NCBI RefSeq assembly: GCF_003946265.1
Contig: NZ_RHNO01000003.1
Location: 1 to 64,000, forward strand
Reading direction: 5' to 3'
Length of the DNA: 64,000 bases
Source: Levilactobacillus yonginensis
GTDB taxonomy: Bacteria > Bacillota > Bacilli > Lactobacillales > Lactobacillaceae
Shown: piece by piece, positions 17,093 to 25,631 of the stretch
Numbering within the stretch: the first letter of the stretch is position 1
Layout: the number at the start of each line of letters is the position of its first letter
Notes under the pieces: model-generated
The model's database searches: none
Told to the model about the DNA's origin: nothing
The model's input: only the letters and a program-made list of their open reading frames with translations
Position numbers and translations under genes: made by a program

Positions 17093-17869
17093 ATGAAGAT
17101 ACTTAAAAAGATCAGTTTAGCCGTGGCCTTTGCCGCAGCTTTAGTACCCGCATTTAGCCTGGGCACCACCGCTCATGCCAATGCCACGAATACCATTGTC
17201 AGCACCAGCAATATGACCGATACTGCCTACACCCGTAAGAGCGCCACTGGGTGGACCTACAACCTGGGCGGTACGACAACAAATATGACCTTTGGTAAGA
17301 AAACGCACTACTTAAAAAATTACCCCAACACGACTTGGCACGCCACCAAGAAACGCTACATCGTGAAGAAAAACGGTGTGAAGTACCTTTACTACTATGT
17401 GACTAATGGTAGAAAGACGGCCTCTGGTTGGATCTGGCACGGCTACCTGCAAAAGAAGAACTACGCCCACACTTCGACTAGTACTGCCACGACCGGTACC
17501 GGTACTTACAGCGACATCTACAAGGCGGCTAAAGCCCAACTAGGCAAGCCTTACGTATATGGTGCCAACGGTCCCAGTTCCTTTGACTGCTCCGGCTTTA
17601 CCAAGTACGTCTTCAACAAAGCCATTGGCCAAACTCTGCCGCGGACCGCACAACAACAGTACAATAGTTACGACCACGTGAGCGCCAAGAATGCTAAAGC
17701 TGGGGACCTGATTTTCTTCGGTACTAGCAAGAACAACATTTCCCACGTTGGTATCTACAAGGGGAGCAATACCATGATTGACGCCCAATTACGAGGTGTC
17801 GTCAACGAAGCCACGAACGTATCCTGGTGGCACACGGTCGGCTACTCACGACCAGCAACGTTGGATTAA
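17093..17869 (+). CDS. Secreted NlpC/P60 cell-wall endopeptidase
   Basis: A 258-residue exported protein. A Sec signal peptide ends near AHA (about residue 28). Residues 30-120 form a basic, Tyr-rich wall-targeting region. The NlpC/P60 domain fills the C-terminus: catalytic Cys in SSFDCSGFT, catalytic His in SHVGIY, and PRTAQQQY between. Such enzymes cut peptide stems of peptidoglycan, usually D-Glu to diamino acid links. The ATG at 17081 directly abuts GAGGG, so ATG 17093 is the likelier start. The probable c-di-AMP riboswitch upstream would tie hydrolase production to turgor and wall homeostasis. Family C copy C1 and a terminator follow. Confidence 0.87.
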   Translation: MKILKKISLAVAFAAALVPAFSLGTTAHANATNTIVSTSNMTDTAYTRKSATGWTYNLGGTTTNMTFGKKTHYLKNYPNTTWHATKKRYIVKKNGVKYLYYYVTNGRKTASGWIWHGYLQKKNYAHTSTSTATTGTGTYSDIYKAAKAQLGKPYVYGANGPSSFDCSGFTKYVFNKAIGQTLPRTAQQQYNSYDHVSAKNAKAGDLIFFGTSKNNISHVGIYKGSNTMIDAQLRGVVNEATNVSWWHTVGYSRPATLD

Positions 17870-17873
17870 TTTA

Positions 17874-17997
17874 AGAGAGTGGGACAGAAGGCGGTTAGCT
17901 AGTGAGCATTAACGTCGAACGGCAAAAAATCCCGAACTTGGATTATTTGCCATTCGGGGTTAAGCGGAGCTAGCTGCCTTCTGTCGCACGTTTCGGC
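17874..17997 (+). repeat. Repeat family C, copy C1
   Basis: Family C copies begin GAGAGTG and carry GTGAGCATTAACGTCG, GGGTTAAGCGGAG and CACGTTTCGGC. The ends pair: GACAGAAGGC with GCCTTCTGTC. C1 starts 5 bp after the stop of the NlpC/P60 gene in sense orientation and is followed by a terminator. Confidence 0.8.
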
Positions 17998-18010
17998 TAA
18001 AGTGCATCAC

Positions 18011-18042
18011 AAAGAGTCTGGACTTCCAGGCTCTTTTATTTT
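18011..18042 (+). terminator. Terminator of the NlpC/P60 gene
   Basis: AAAGAGTCTGGA / TCCAGGCTCTTT with one mismatch, followed by TATTTT. Confidence 0.65.
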
Positions 18043-18258
18043 GCCCAAACAATTAAAATACAAATCGTCTACGCCACCCCATTATTAAGCAGCATCGGTA
18101 CGACAAAAATTAGTCTAAATTGCGCGTACACCATCAGCCAGAGATTCTACCTGCTGGGACCATGCTTAGTACGATCAGAACTGAGATTTTAACCTGCTCT
18201 CATCTTTACGGTCTAATTGATAACGGATGGGTTAAATTAAACACTGTGTAAGCCGAGA
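18043..18258. other. Gap without recognisable content
   Basis: No supported ORF, repeat or hairpin was seen between the terminator and family B copy B2. Confidence 0.4.
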
Positions 18259-18404
18259 GGCCGCCAGATATGGGCTCAGGCGCGACGTTCTGCTAAGTTA
18301 GTAGGCGTTTTCCCTACTGACTTAGCGGAAGACCAAGCTTGTAGACTCGGTCCCTTCGAGGCTTCAAGCTGCGTCCGCCCCGTTCCAGCCCATATCTGGC
18401 GGCC
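18259..18404 (-). repeat. Structured repeat family B, copy B2
   Basis: Closing helix of 18 perfect pairs (GGCCGCCAGATATGGGCT, 18259-18276, with 18387-18404). Relative to B1 and B3 the helix sequence differs but pairing is kept. It lies 3' of the Spx-like gene, beyond its terminator, in sense orientation. Confidence 0.82.
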
Positions 18405-18502
18405 GGTAAGGCGCAGGACCTCACTAGGTTGCCTAATTTTCCCAACCAATACGGTTACTATAACCAGCGAACCTAGACTTTCTAGTTTCGCCCCAAAAAC
18501 AC

Positions 18503-18534
18503 AAAAAAAGCTACAACCAAATTGGTCATAGCTT
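18503..18534 (-). terminator. Terminator of the Spx-like gene
   Basis: Minus-strand AAGCTATGACCAA / GGTTGTAGCTT hairpin followed by a T-run. Confidence 0.75.
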
Positions 18535-18547
18535 GTTAAGTCTTCTA

Positions 18548-18970
18548 TTAAGCTGGTGATACACCCAAGCCTTTGCCGTTTAAAATCTTGAAGAAACTAG
18601 CCAGTTCCTTCTTCCGGTAGGCAGCGGGAACGAATTCCCGAATGGTTTCCAAATCGAAACCAGTGGCTAACTTGTTACGATCGACGACGATTGGGTTCTT
18701 TAAGATACCCGGGTTCTTTTGTAAGAGATCAACCAGTTCGTTCATCCCCATATCCTGAACGGATGCAGGTAAAGCCTTGTAAGCCTTAGAACGGGTTGAA
18801 ATCAAGTCGTCAGTACCTTCTTCAGTCAAAGATAACATGTAGAGAATCTCTTCCCGAGTTAAAGGTTGTTTTTTAATGTCACGTGCCGTAAAGATGGCGT
18901 CGTGGTTAGCTAACCATTTCATAGCCTTGGTTACCGCAGTCGTTTTCGCATGAAAGTACATTTTAATCAT
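18548..18970 (-). CDS. Spx/ArsC-family regulator lacking the redox CXXC
   Basis: A 140-residue thioredoxin-fold protein of the Spx/ArsC family, recognisable from MKWLANHDAIFTARDIKKQPLT, the LxxLLQKNPGILKNPIVVD segment and GFDLETIREFVP. In Spx these correspond to the surface that binds the RNA polymerase alpha-subunit C-terminal domain. The usual N-terminal CxxC disulfide switch is replaced by AKTTAVTKA, with no cysteine in the protein. The conserved RPI motif reads NPI. It may therefore be a constitutive or non-redox Spx paralogue controlled by its amount. ATG 18970 is chosen because GGAGGG lies upstream and overlaps the alternative ATG at 18985. A CIRCE-like operator lies in its leader. Confidence 0.8.
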   Translation of the reverse strand: MIKMYFHAKTTAVTKAMKWLANHDAIFTARDIKKQPLTREEILYMLSLTEEGTDDLISTRSKAYKALPASVQDMGMNELVDLLQKNPGILKNPIVVDRNKLATGFDLETIREFVPAAYRKKELASFFKILNGKGLGVSPA

Positions 18971-19015
18971 AGAATCGCCCTCCAATAATCTGTCTTCGAT
19001 GAGGTGCAGAATTTT

Positions 19016-19041
19016 TTAGCACTCGGATGTTTGAGTGCTAA
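19016..19041 (-). promoter_or_regulatory. CIRCE-like HrcA operator upstream of the Spx-like gene
   Basis: TTAGCACTC and GAGTGCTAA flank an 8-nt spacer. Both arms match the CIRCE consensus fully; the classical spacer is 9 nt. The site lies about 45 bp before the Spx-like start, in the promoter or leader region (a minus-strand TACAAT lies just upstream), where HrcA would repress transcription until heat or protein damage. Confidence 0.75.
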
Positions 19042-19332
19042 TTTATGATTCTCATTGTACACCACAATGAGAAAGGATGAAACCCAAATCTCTCGGTCTA
19101 GCCCACCTTTTAACAATTTCTTCAATTTCTCGTTAATTTCGGGGTTAAATCGACCCTTTTCATCGGCTTACAATACACTCTACCAGGGAAATGCAACCGT
19201 TTTAAGGTGGAAAAATGAAGATTTTTTGAAGATGTTCATTGGAGCTTGGAAACAGCTTACCACTTTTCATGACAAACCGTCTTTGATTTGAATCAACTTT
19301 GAAGAGAAACTTAAGAAAACGTTCTCACTCTC
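19042..19332. other. Gap without a supported gene
   Basis: A 78-codon plus-strand frame (19055-19291) has no family match that I recognise and overlaps the Spx promoter region. Apart from that promoter nothing is seen. Confidence 0.35.
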
Positions 19333-19371
19333 AAAAAAAGTAGCGTCATCGAAATTCCGATTACGCTACTT
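19333..19371 (-). terminator. Terminator of the DUF5776 protein gene
   Basis: Minus-strand AGTAGCGTAATCGG / TCGATGACGCTACT hairpin followed by a seven-base T-run. Confidence 0.8.
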
Positions 19372-19385
19372 GTCTTACATCCTAA

Positions 19386-20891
19386 TTACTTAATCACTTG
19401 GACCAGCTTTTTATTCGCTGTCACCACTTGGCCATCGCTAAGAACAAACCGAGTCGTCAGATGATACTTCTTCAAGCCCACCACTTTCAACGTTTGCTCT
19501 CGCTTAAAGTGCTTCTGCTGACCCGTCAGATTAAGTTGCTGATAGCTATTAATCCCGTGCGTGTTAATGATTTTAATCTTCTGCGCTACCTTTTGATAAT
19601 AGGCTAGCCCGACATACTTAGAGTTAGCAGTGATATATCCCGTTTTTCCAAACGTTTTGCTACGTTGATTAGCATCCCGAACCTGGTATCGTAAGCGTCC
19701 GGCCTTCGAACGACCATATCCCGTCACAATAAACATCGGCCGGTCAACCCGACTCTTCCGGGAATATTTAACTAGACGCTGGGCCTTCGTAAACGTTGGT
19801 TGCCGGTAGAGGTACAGGGTCTTCAGCCCATAAATTGCCTCTTGCTTCACGGCAACCTTATCGGCCGGCGTACTGGCCGCTTTCACAATTAAACTGACCA
19901 CTTTAGTCTGGCCATTCGCCGCGCTGAGCGAGACCGAATAGGTTCCTGGTTTCTTTAGGTTAACTTTGCTCAAATCTACGGAGACTGGAAGTTCCCGCCC
20001 TTGACTATCCGTTGCCTTGGCATGAAAGGTCGCTGCGTTCACTATATCCGCTGTCGTAACGGTAGCACTAGCATCCGCCGTTAAGCTGATTGCGTTCACG
20101 CGCGTAGTGGTCCCAGTCGGCGTCCCAATCTTTTGATAATGCACATTCACTGTAAAGTTTCCCGCCTCGGTAAAGGCAGTCTGAACCGTGGGTTTATCAA
20201 TCGTATACCCCTCTTTGACCGGGCTGGTTATTGAGACTGCATCCTGCCCAGCGTAGCCACTAATGGCCTTTGGCTCAAAGGCTTTAGAACCATCTGACAT
20301 TAAATAATTAATGTGCATAGTTACATTGTTGCGGACCATATAAACGTAAAAGTCCGGCAAACTATAAGTATCACCATCTTCAATATGTGAAGGAACTACC
20401 GTTTTAGTATCTGCCTCCTTGGTCTTCGACATATTCACTGAAAAACCAGTAAACTGATCTTTAAACGGCTGGCTTAACTCCTCCACTCCTTGCGCCGTTA
20501 TATCGTCATAGAGCGGACTTTTTTTCATGACATCAGCAACTTGCTGCGCGTTAAGTGCCCCATTCATGTAGAGGAAAATTGCATTGGTTACTTCATAAAA
20601 ATCGATCGACGACTCTTGCTTGATTGCTGTCTCAAAAAACTCCTTATAAGTAAGCCCCGTTGCACGCTCCTTTAAAAGAATTGCTTTAGCTGAACCTAGA
20701 CTAAGTGTTTTCATCGGATCTTCCTCAGAGACCAAAATAACTTCCGCGTTAAATATCCGGTGACCATTCATCGCCGAACCCCCATCGGTGTCAGAAGCCG
20801 ACGCAACTTGTCCCATTCCAAGTCCCAAAACTAATGCACCAATGATAATACTAATTATCCTAACAAACTTGTTCCTAATGCGGCTTTTCAT
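19386..20891 (-). CDS. Secreted MucBP-like / DUF5776 surface protein
   Basis: About 501 residues. A basic N-terminus and long hydrophobic segment ending at ASAS form the signal peptide. Residues 30-185 are an unassigned alpha-rich domain. One MucBP-like repeat lies at about 190-260 (VTMHINYLMSDGSK to VNVHYQKIG), then an Ig-like domain (about 265-345). The C-terminal 150 residues match the basic repeats of the protein at 3588-5411 (SRVDRPMFIVTGYGRSKAG against SRLNRPMFKVIGTATSKNG; LTTRFVLSDG against LTTRFVLSNG). No LPXTG is present, so non-covalent wall binding is inferred. ATG 20891 follows GAGGTG by 8 nt and is preferred over upstream in-frame ATGs. Confidence 0.83.
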   Translation of the reverse strand: MKSRIRNKFVRIISIIIGALVLGLGMGQVASASDTDGGSAMNGHRIFNAEVILVSEEDPMKTLSLGSAKAILLKERATGLTYKEFFETAIKQESSIDFYEVTNAIFLYMNGALNAQQVADVMKKSPLYDDITAQGVEELSQPFKDQFTGFSVNMSKTKEADTKTVVPSHIEDGDTYSLPDFYVYMVRNNVTMHINYLMSDGSKAFEPKAISGYAGQDAVSITSPVKEGYTIDKPTVQTAFTEAGNFTVNVHYQKIGTPTGTTTRVNAISLTADASATVTTADIVNAATFHAKATDSQGRELPVSVDLSKVNLKKPGTYSVSLSAANGQTKVVSLIVKAASTPADKVAVKQEAIYGLKTLYLYRQPTFTKAQRLVKYSRKSRVDRPMFIVTGYGRSKAGRLRYQVRDANQRSKTFGKTGYITANSKYVGLAYYQKVAQKIKIINTHGINSYQQLNLTGQQKHFKREQTLKVVGLKKYHLTTRFVLSDGQVVTANKKLVQVIK

Positions 20892-21014
20892 GTTCATCAC
20901 CTCACAAGCACATTGTAGCGTATTCACGGTTATTTTGGCTACTGAAACTTTGGTGAATTAATTATTTAATTCAATTATTTAGAGGTTCCTCCACGCCGAT
21001 TACCAATTTACGAT

Positions 21015-21052
21015 AAAAACGGCGCCCGAGAGATAAGCCTCCGACGCCGTTA
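21015..21052 (-). terminator. Terminator of the lipoprotein pair
   Basis: Minus-strand AACGGCG / CGCCGTT outer stem with inner GC pairs, followed by a T-run, about 60 bp after the stop. Confidence 0.7.
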
Positions 21053-21111
21053 CATTCATGAGCTTTGTTCAATTTTTCTCAAAATTACTATCCCAGATAC
21101 GAATTGCCCGT

Positions 21112-22290
21112 CTAATTCGTTGGGTCGTCAGACACCGGTGACCAAATGTCAGCGCCATCACTCGTGTCCTCCCATTCGAGGACCCCGGTGCTAGACACCC
21201 GGAACCTCCCAATGGTCGGGGCAATATCATCGCGTCCCATATCCCGGACCGTAACAACCACCCGGCCCTTACTATCCTTCTCCGGTGTCGAAATACCAGA
21301 TTGTTTGTAGGTGTGGGTGGTCCCGCCAAAGTCCGAAAGGTGACGGGTGATCCAATCATCTAACTGCTTTTCCGTCAGCTGTTTGGCTAGATTATTGCCA
21401 AAGCCAAAGGCCATCCCCGGCTTATTAGCCACCTTCGTCATATCCTTCATCTCCGTACCATCCCCCGGCACGGTCAGCTTGTTACCACTCAGGGTCACTT
21501 TATAAACGCTGCCTAAGTACTTATCTGAATACGTCTTCAATAGATAAGTCCCTTGCCCGAGGCTTTGATAGTAAACGGCGTTGTTGGCACCCCAGCCGTT
21601 CCCCGTTTGATAAACGGTATAGTTTTTCGTAAAGCTATCAATCTGGCCATCGATGCTCTGATCACTAATAAAGAACCGGGTTCGGTCATAAGCAATCTTT
21701 TTGTCATCGGTTCTGGTCGATGGGGCAAATCCAGTGGACCAGGTCCCCACTAACTCGCTCGGTGCCCCAGTCTTCCAAACACCAGTGGTGTCACCGATAA
21801 TATAGACACCTTTGATGTGTTGGTAACTCGTCTTCACGGTGTAATCAGCGCTTTTGTTCGTGTACGTTAGTTCCAGCGTATACGCTTCACCCTTAGGACT
21901 CTTCATGGCCAATTTATAGTCACCATCTTGGCTACTTTGAATCGAGTCAACCGTGCCACTCGCAATGGTCCCCCGGTTCTGGGAGGTCACCTGCCAGTGC
22001 CAATTGCCCTTCTGGTAGTAAAACTGTGAGTAGGTCAATTCCCCGTTACTTTGGGTGCTCCGGTCCTCAGCATTCTTCTGCGTGAGGCCATTCAGCAAGG
22101 TCGTTAATGCGGATGGCTTGGGGGTTTCCTTCTTAGTTGAAGAAGCTCCCGCCTTGGTGGCCGCCTGCTTCTTCACTACCGACTGACGGCTACTGGCCTT
22201 ATCCGCCGACTTCGTTTGATGGTGCCCACAGCCCGTTAAACCAACTGCCAGCAAGGCCAATACACTGATGCCAATTACTTTGATTTTCAT
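21112..22290 (-). CDS. Lipoprotein with one copy of a novel repeat module
   Basis: A 392-residue lipoprotein (lipobox LTGC, Cys about residue 20), then a Ser/Lys/Ala-rich linker. Residues about 65-170 form a module with STQSNGELTYSQF, WHWQVTSQNRGTIASG and an ending like YQHIKGVYIIGD. The neighbouring upstream gene has two copies of this module. The rest (about 175-392) is an unassigned domain that begins GTWSTG and includes a DDWITRHL segment. I do not recognise the family or function. It is probably co-transcribed with the upstream gene, and the ATG at 22290 has GAGGAG upstream. Confidence 0.75.
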   Translation of the reverse strand: MKIKVIGISVLALLAVGLTGCGHHQTKSADKASSRQSVVKKQAATKAGASSTKKETPKPSALTTLLNGLTQKNAEDRSTQSNGELTYSQFYYQKGNWHWQVTSQNRGTIASGTVDSIQSSQDGDYKLAMKSPKGEAYTLELTYTNKSADYTVKTSYQHIKGVYIIGDTTGVWKTGAPSELVGTWSTGFAPSTRTDDKKIAYDRTRFFISDQSIDGQIDSFTKNYTVYQTGNGWGANNAVYYQSLGQGTYLLKTYSDKYLGSVYKVTLSGNKLTVPGDGTEMKDMTKVANKPGMAFGFGNNLAKQLTEKQLDDWITRHLSDFGGTTHTYKQSGISTPEKDSKGRVVVTVRDMGRDDIAPTIGRFRVSSTGVLEWEDTSDGADIWSPVSDDPTN

Positions 22291-22331
22291 CTTGTTCTCC
22301 TCAATTTTAAAATAACCGTCATTCAACCCGG

Positions 22332-23276
22332 TTAGTGAGCCTCATCATTGGTATATCTACCGTCAATATTTTGATAGTTGGTCCATAAGTGATAGGTATT
22401 GGATGACCAGTCATAGGAAACGTTTACGGTAAAGTCCTTTTGTTTTTCCATATCCGACATCTCAAATGAAGTCGGGTTCCCGGCGTAATCCACCTTCACA
22501 CTGCCGATCATGGCATGAATGATTGGCCCCCGTTTCTTTGAAGAAAAGTCCCAGTACCAATGAGCATAGCGACCATTTCCACTGGGATTCATACCATTAA
22601 AACTGCTGGTCGTTTGGTCGCCGCCATTGGTCTGCGTGCTGGCATCTTCGTAGCCCATTCCACGACCGACTGTCGACTGGATAACATCTTGGAGGTTCAC
22701 ATCTTTAGCTGGTGTCACGTCGTCTTCGGTATCTCCCAACGTATAATCGCCGTTGATCTGTTTAAAGTCCGTGTTCAAATTATACTGGGTGTTTGATCCC
22801 GCCAACCAGTGAAAAGTCAGCGTGTAATTGGTTCCCTGATCATAGTACTCACTCTTCATCTTCAGCTGTGCGGTCTGACCATCCTTAGCCACACTGCGCA
22901 CCTCGCCAACTTCAATGGTTCCCCGTTTGCTGGAGGTCAACCACCAGTACCAGGTCCCGTTCTGTTGTTTAAATTGTGAATACGTCTTTTCGTTGTCATT
23001 CGTCCGGGTACTAGCATTTTCGCCCGCCTTCTCCGTCAGATCTGACAGAACGTCAACATCACCAGTCGAATCGGGGCGCCGACTGCTAGCCACCTTATGG
23101 CTGGATTGAACCTTGACCTTACTACTGGTAGCGGTGCTGGATTCAGGCGTCGCCGACTGGTGGCCCGCTATCGACAAGCCTAGGAAGAAGGCGACCCCAA
23201 TGATGACAATGATACCAGCGCCCGCCCAAAATTTGCGAGCACGCGTCCATTTTGGCGACGATTGTTTATGACGCAT
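22332..23276 (-). CDS. Membrane-anchored protein with two copies of the same module
   Basis: A 314-residue protein with a basic N-terminus and one membrane segment (about residues 13-34), so most of it faces outside. After a Ser-rich linker come two modules, about 80-190 and 200-310. Both have the pattern ST(R/Q)TN, then SxF, a W-x-W motif and S(S/K)KRG, and end in Y..L or Y..W with Q.I(N/D)G.Y. The same module occurs once in the downstream lipoprotein. Function is unknown; a shared extracytoplasmic binding role is plausible. The stop is 41 bp before the downstream start, indicating an operon. Confidence 0.75.
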   Translation of the reverse strand: MRHKQSSPKWTRARKFWAGAGIIVIIGVAFFLGLSIAGHQSATPESSTATSSKVKVQSSHKVASSRRPDSTGDVDVLSDLTEKAGENASTRTNDNEKTYSQFKQQNGTWYWWLTSSKRGTIEVGEVRSVAKDGQTAQLKMKSEYYDQGTNYTLTFHWLAGSNTQYNLNTDFKQINGDYTLGDTEDDVTPAKDVNLQDVIQSTVGRGMGYEDASTQTNGGDQTTSSFNGMNPSGNGRYAHWYWDFSSKKRGPIIHAMIGSVKVDYAGNPTSFEMSDMEKQKDFTVNVSYDWSSNTYHLWTNYQNIDGRYTNDEAH

Positions 23277-23454
23277 AAATTTTCCTCTTTTCCTTATGTA
23301 TAATTAAAATATTTTAGCTAATTGATTCTTTTATGTATATCGTTATTCTACCAGTTTACTGGAAGCTTGACAGCTGTGGATTTGGGCAAATTGGTTTGAT
23401 TGAGTATATTTGATAGGCTGGACTAGTTGGTGACCGGGAGATAGATTGTTTTAA
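23277..23454. other. Upstream gap of the lipoprotein pair
   Basis: The ribosome binding site GAGGAAAA of the gene at 22332-23276 lies here. The rest is A/T-rich, with no feature I can support. Confidence 0.35.
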
Positions 23455-23492
23455 AAACAAAAAGAGCCGAGGGAAATTAATCCTTCGGCTCT
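23455..23492 (-). terminator. Terminator after family C copy C2
   Basis: Minus-strand GAGCCGAAGG / CCCTCGGCTC hairpin followed by TTTTTGTTTTT. It ends the transcript of the beta-helix gene after C2. Confidence 0.75.
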
Positions 23493-23507
23493 ACGTATTT
23501 ACTTTGG

Positions 23508-23632
23508 CTGAAACGTGTGCCTGACGGGCAGACAGCTCCGCTTAACCCCGCTAAGCCAAGAATCCAAGTGCGGGATTCTCGGCCTAGCGACGTTAATGCT
23601 CACTGTCTAATCGCCCTTCGGTACACTCTCCT
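23508..23632 (-). repeat. Repeat family C, copy C2
   Basis: In minus orientation it begins GAGAGTG at the stop codon of the beta-helix gene, carries GTGAGCATTAACGTCG and GGGGTTAAGCGGAG, and ends CACGTTTCAGCC. Sense orientation, followed by a terminator, exactly as for C1. Confidence 0.8.
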
Positions 23633-25481
23633 ATGAATCTAAATCAAACGCCAACGCCCGTGTCCACAAGCCATCGCTCATTTGGTAGTAAGTCGTGACC
23701 TTACCGCTTGAGTCCGTTCGCTTGGCCCGATGCGTAATCGTAACGCGCCGTTCTGCTAAATCAGCCGTGGTGCCTTTTTGCTTAGCTAACAGCGGATCAT
23801 TGAATGGCCGTGTGTAGACTGGGTAAATCTTCATCAGCGTTAAATCACGGTCGTATTCTTCAACGTTAAAGGTATCGAATTGCAAGGCGCCTGAACGAAT
23901 CCAGTAGGTCGTCTTGTCGTTCTTGCCAAACCGAATCCGGTACCACTTACCAGTGTCCGCCGTGGCACGCATGTCAACGTAGACGCGCTTGCTCTTGAGC
24001 TTCTTCCAGTCAAACTTCATGATATTCCAATTCTTGTGACCACGAATGTGATTGTACACGGCGTAAGTTTTGTAGTTTTTCTTCAACTGCGCGTGCTGCG
24101 TAGCCAATCCACCCACGTACTTTTCGCTCTTGTTGGTCTGCTTGCGCTTCTTCAGCTTTTGTGAGGAAGTACTGCTAGAACTGTTGGAGCTAGAAGTTGG
24201 TTTGTGCACCGTCGTGTTCGTAATCGTCTGTTGCGCCGTCACATTGGTGATAACCGCTTTTTGCTTCTTCACCGTGTTGTTGGCGATATCGATATCCGAC
24301 CCGGTCAGATCAAAGTTACCCTTCACGAAGGCCGCCTTGGTTCCGGATTGCGTGGTGGCCTGGTTATCCGTAATCGTAACCCCCGTCATTGGGTTGCTAG
24401 CTGATTTGCTATCCAAGTAGACGTACTGCTTGGTTGGGTTAACGTTGGTGAACGTGTTATCGGAAATGTTCAGGTTGGTCATATTGTATTCGGGTTCGGA
24501 GTTGTACAAGTAAATGTAGTTCCCAGACCCCAGTACGTGTTGGTTGATAAACTTGTTCCCGGTGATCCAGAGGTTAGAGACACCCTTAAAGTGAATCGTA
24601 GCAACCCCATCTGACATCAATGGTTTAGGATCGACCACTGTGTTGTTGGTGAAGAAGACATCGTGAATGATGCCGGCCTTACCATGACCATAGATAGCAT
24701 GTTCACCTATTGGGTTCGGTGCGTACGAAGACACCTGGCCGGAAGACTTGGAAACGGGTAAGAACTGGTTCTTATCGACCTTCACGTCGTAGCTTGGCAA
24801 GTTATCGTACTGATCACCTTTGTTCTTGTAGGACATAGCCTTCGCGTTGGAATAATCCACTTGGATGGCTTCCTTGTAGTCCATGGAACCGTTGAACCCG
24901 GTGAACACAGAATTCTTAACCGTCACATCGTGGCTCCCATCGATATCGATGTAGTGGCCAGTTGGTGATTCGGCGTTATCAAAGACACACTTGTTAAACG
25001 TGACGTTGCTAGCGTGGTGAATACTTTGGGTGAAGACACTTTGTCCGGCAGCGGTGTTATCCCCTTGGAAGGTTGCTCCCGTCCAAGTTACATTACTGAT
25101 ACCACCGTCGTAACCGGCCTCCGGACTCGGATAAACAAAGTTGACCCGTTTGGCATCGGTTACCCGGAATACGGCACCCTTATCAAATTTAAAGTTGATG
25201 TTCGAGTGAAGCTTGATCGCCCCCGCACTGAAAACGTACGTCCCCTTAGGCACGTGGATCGTCACAGAACCGCTCCACTTATCGATCATGCCCTGCAAGG
25301 CGGCATTGTTGCTCGTCTTAGCATCGCCAACCATCCCCTGGTGCTTGGCGTTGATCGTTGTGGCCGCATACGCCACTGATTCATTGGCTGACCGTGGTGT
25401 TACTGATACTGGATTTAGTCCCAATAACGTTGCTCCCGCAGCAACCACGGCGAATAAGCCTAATTTTGCTCGCAAATTCAA
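23631..25481 (-). CDS. Secreted right-handed beta-helix protein (pectate-lyase-like)
   Basis: A 616-residue exported protein. After the signal (hydrophobic core ending at AYAAT) comes a region like the entry into Pectate_lyase_3 folds (IHVPKGTYVFSAGAIKL), then repeated VxxxxxxxNxF coils typical of parallel beta-helices (DVTVKNSVFTGF, LWITGNKFINQ, LNISDNTFTNV). A Ser/Lys linker separates these from a basic C-terminal region of about 170 residues that looks like a wall-binding module. Such proteins cut or bind polysaccharides. No catalytic set could be assigned. The TTG start at 25481 follows GGAGGGGA; the upstream ATG (25514) has no ribosome binding site. A TATAAT lies at 25520-25525. Confidence 0.8.
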   Translation of the reverse strand: MNLRAKLGLFAVVAAGATLLGLNPVSVTPRSANESVAYAATTINAKHQGMVGDAKTSNNAALQGMIDKWSGSVTIHVPKGTYVFSAGAIKLHSNINFKFDKGAVFRVTDAKRVNFVYPSPEAGYDGGISNVTWTGATFQGDNTAAGQSVFTQSIHHASNVTFNKCVFDNAESPTGHYIDIDGSHDVTVKNSVFTGFNGSMDYKEAIQVDYSNAKAMSYKNKGDQYDNLPSYDVKVDKNQFLPVSKSSGQVSSYAPNPIGEHAIYGHGKAGIIHDVFFTNNTVVDPKPLMSDGVATIHFKGVSNLWITGNKFINQHVLGSGNYIYLYNSEPEYNMTNLNISDNTFTNVNPTKQYVYLDSKSASNPMTGVTITDNQATTQSGTKAAFVKGNFDLTGSDIDIANNTVKKQKAVITNVTAQQTITNTTVHKPTSSSNSSSSTSSQKLKKRKQTNKSEKYVGGLATQHAQLKKNYKTYAVYNHIRGHKNWNIMKFDWKKLKSKRVYVDMRATADTGKWYRIRFGKNDKTTYWIRSGALQFDTFNVEEYDRDLTLMKIYPVYTRPFNDPLLAKQKGTTADLAERRVTITHRAKRTDSSGKVTTYYQMSDGLWTRALAFDLDS

Positions 25482-25631
25482 AAAATCCCCTCCACTTCCA
25501 AATTCTTCCTTCATAATTCATTATAAACTAAGACATGCAAGCGTTGCGTTGTCTTAACCAAAATGTCATACGAATGAAAGATTCCAGACTTAAAGGGGAC
25601 CAATTTTTCAATTATAAAATTAATTTAGTGG

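Noticed and set aside
19055-19291. A 78-codon ORF divergent from the Spx-like gene
   Set aside because: Its start lies in the Spx promoter region and the translation resembles no protein I know.
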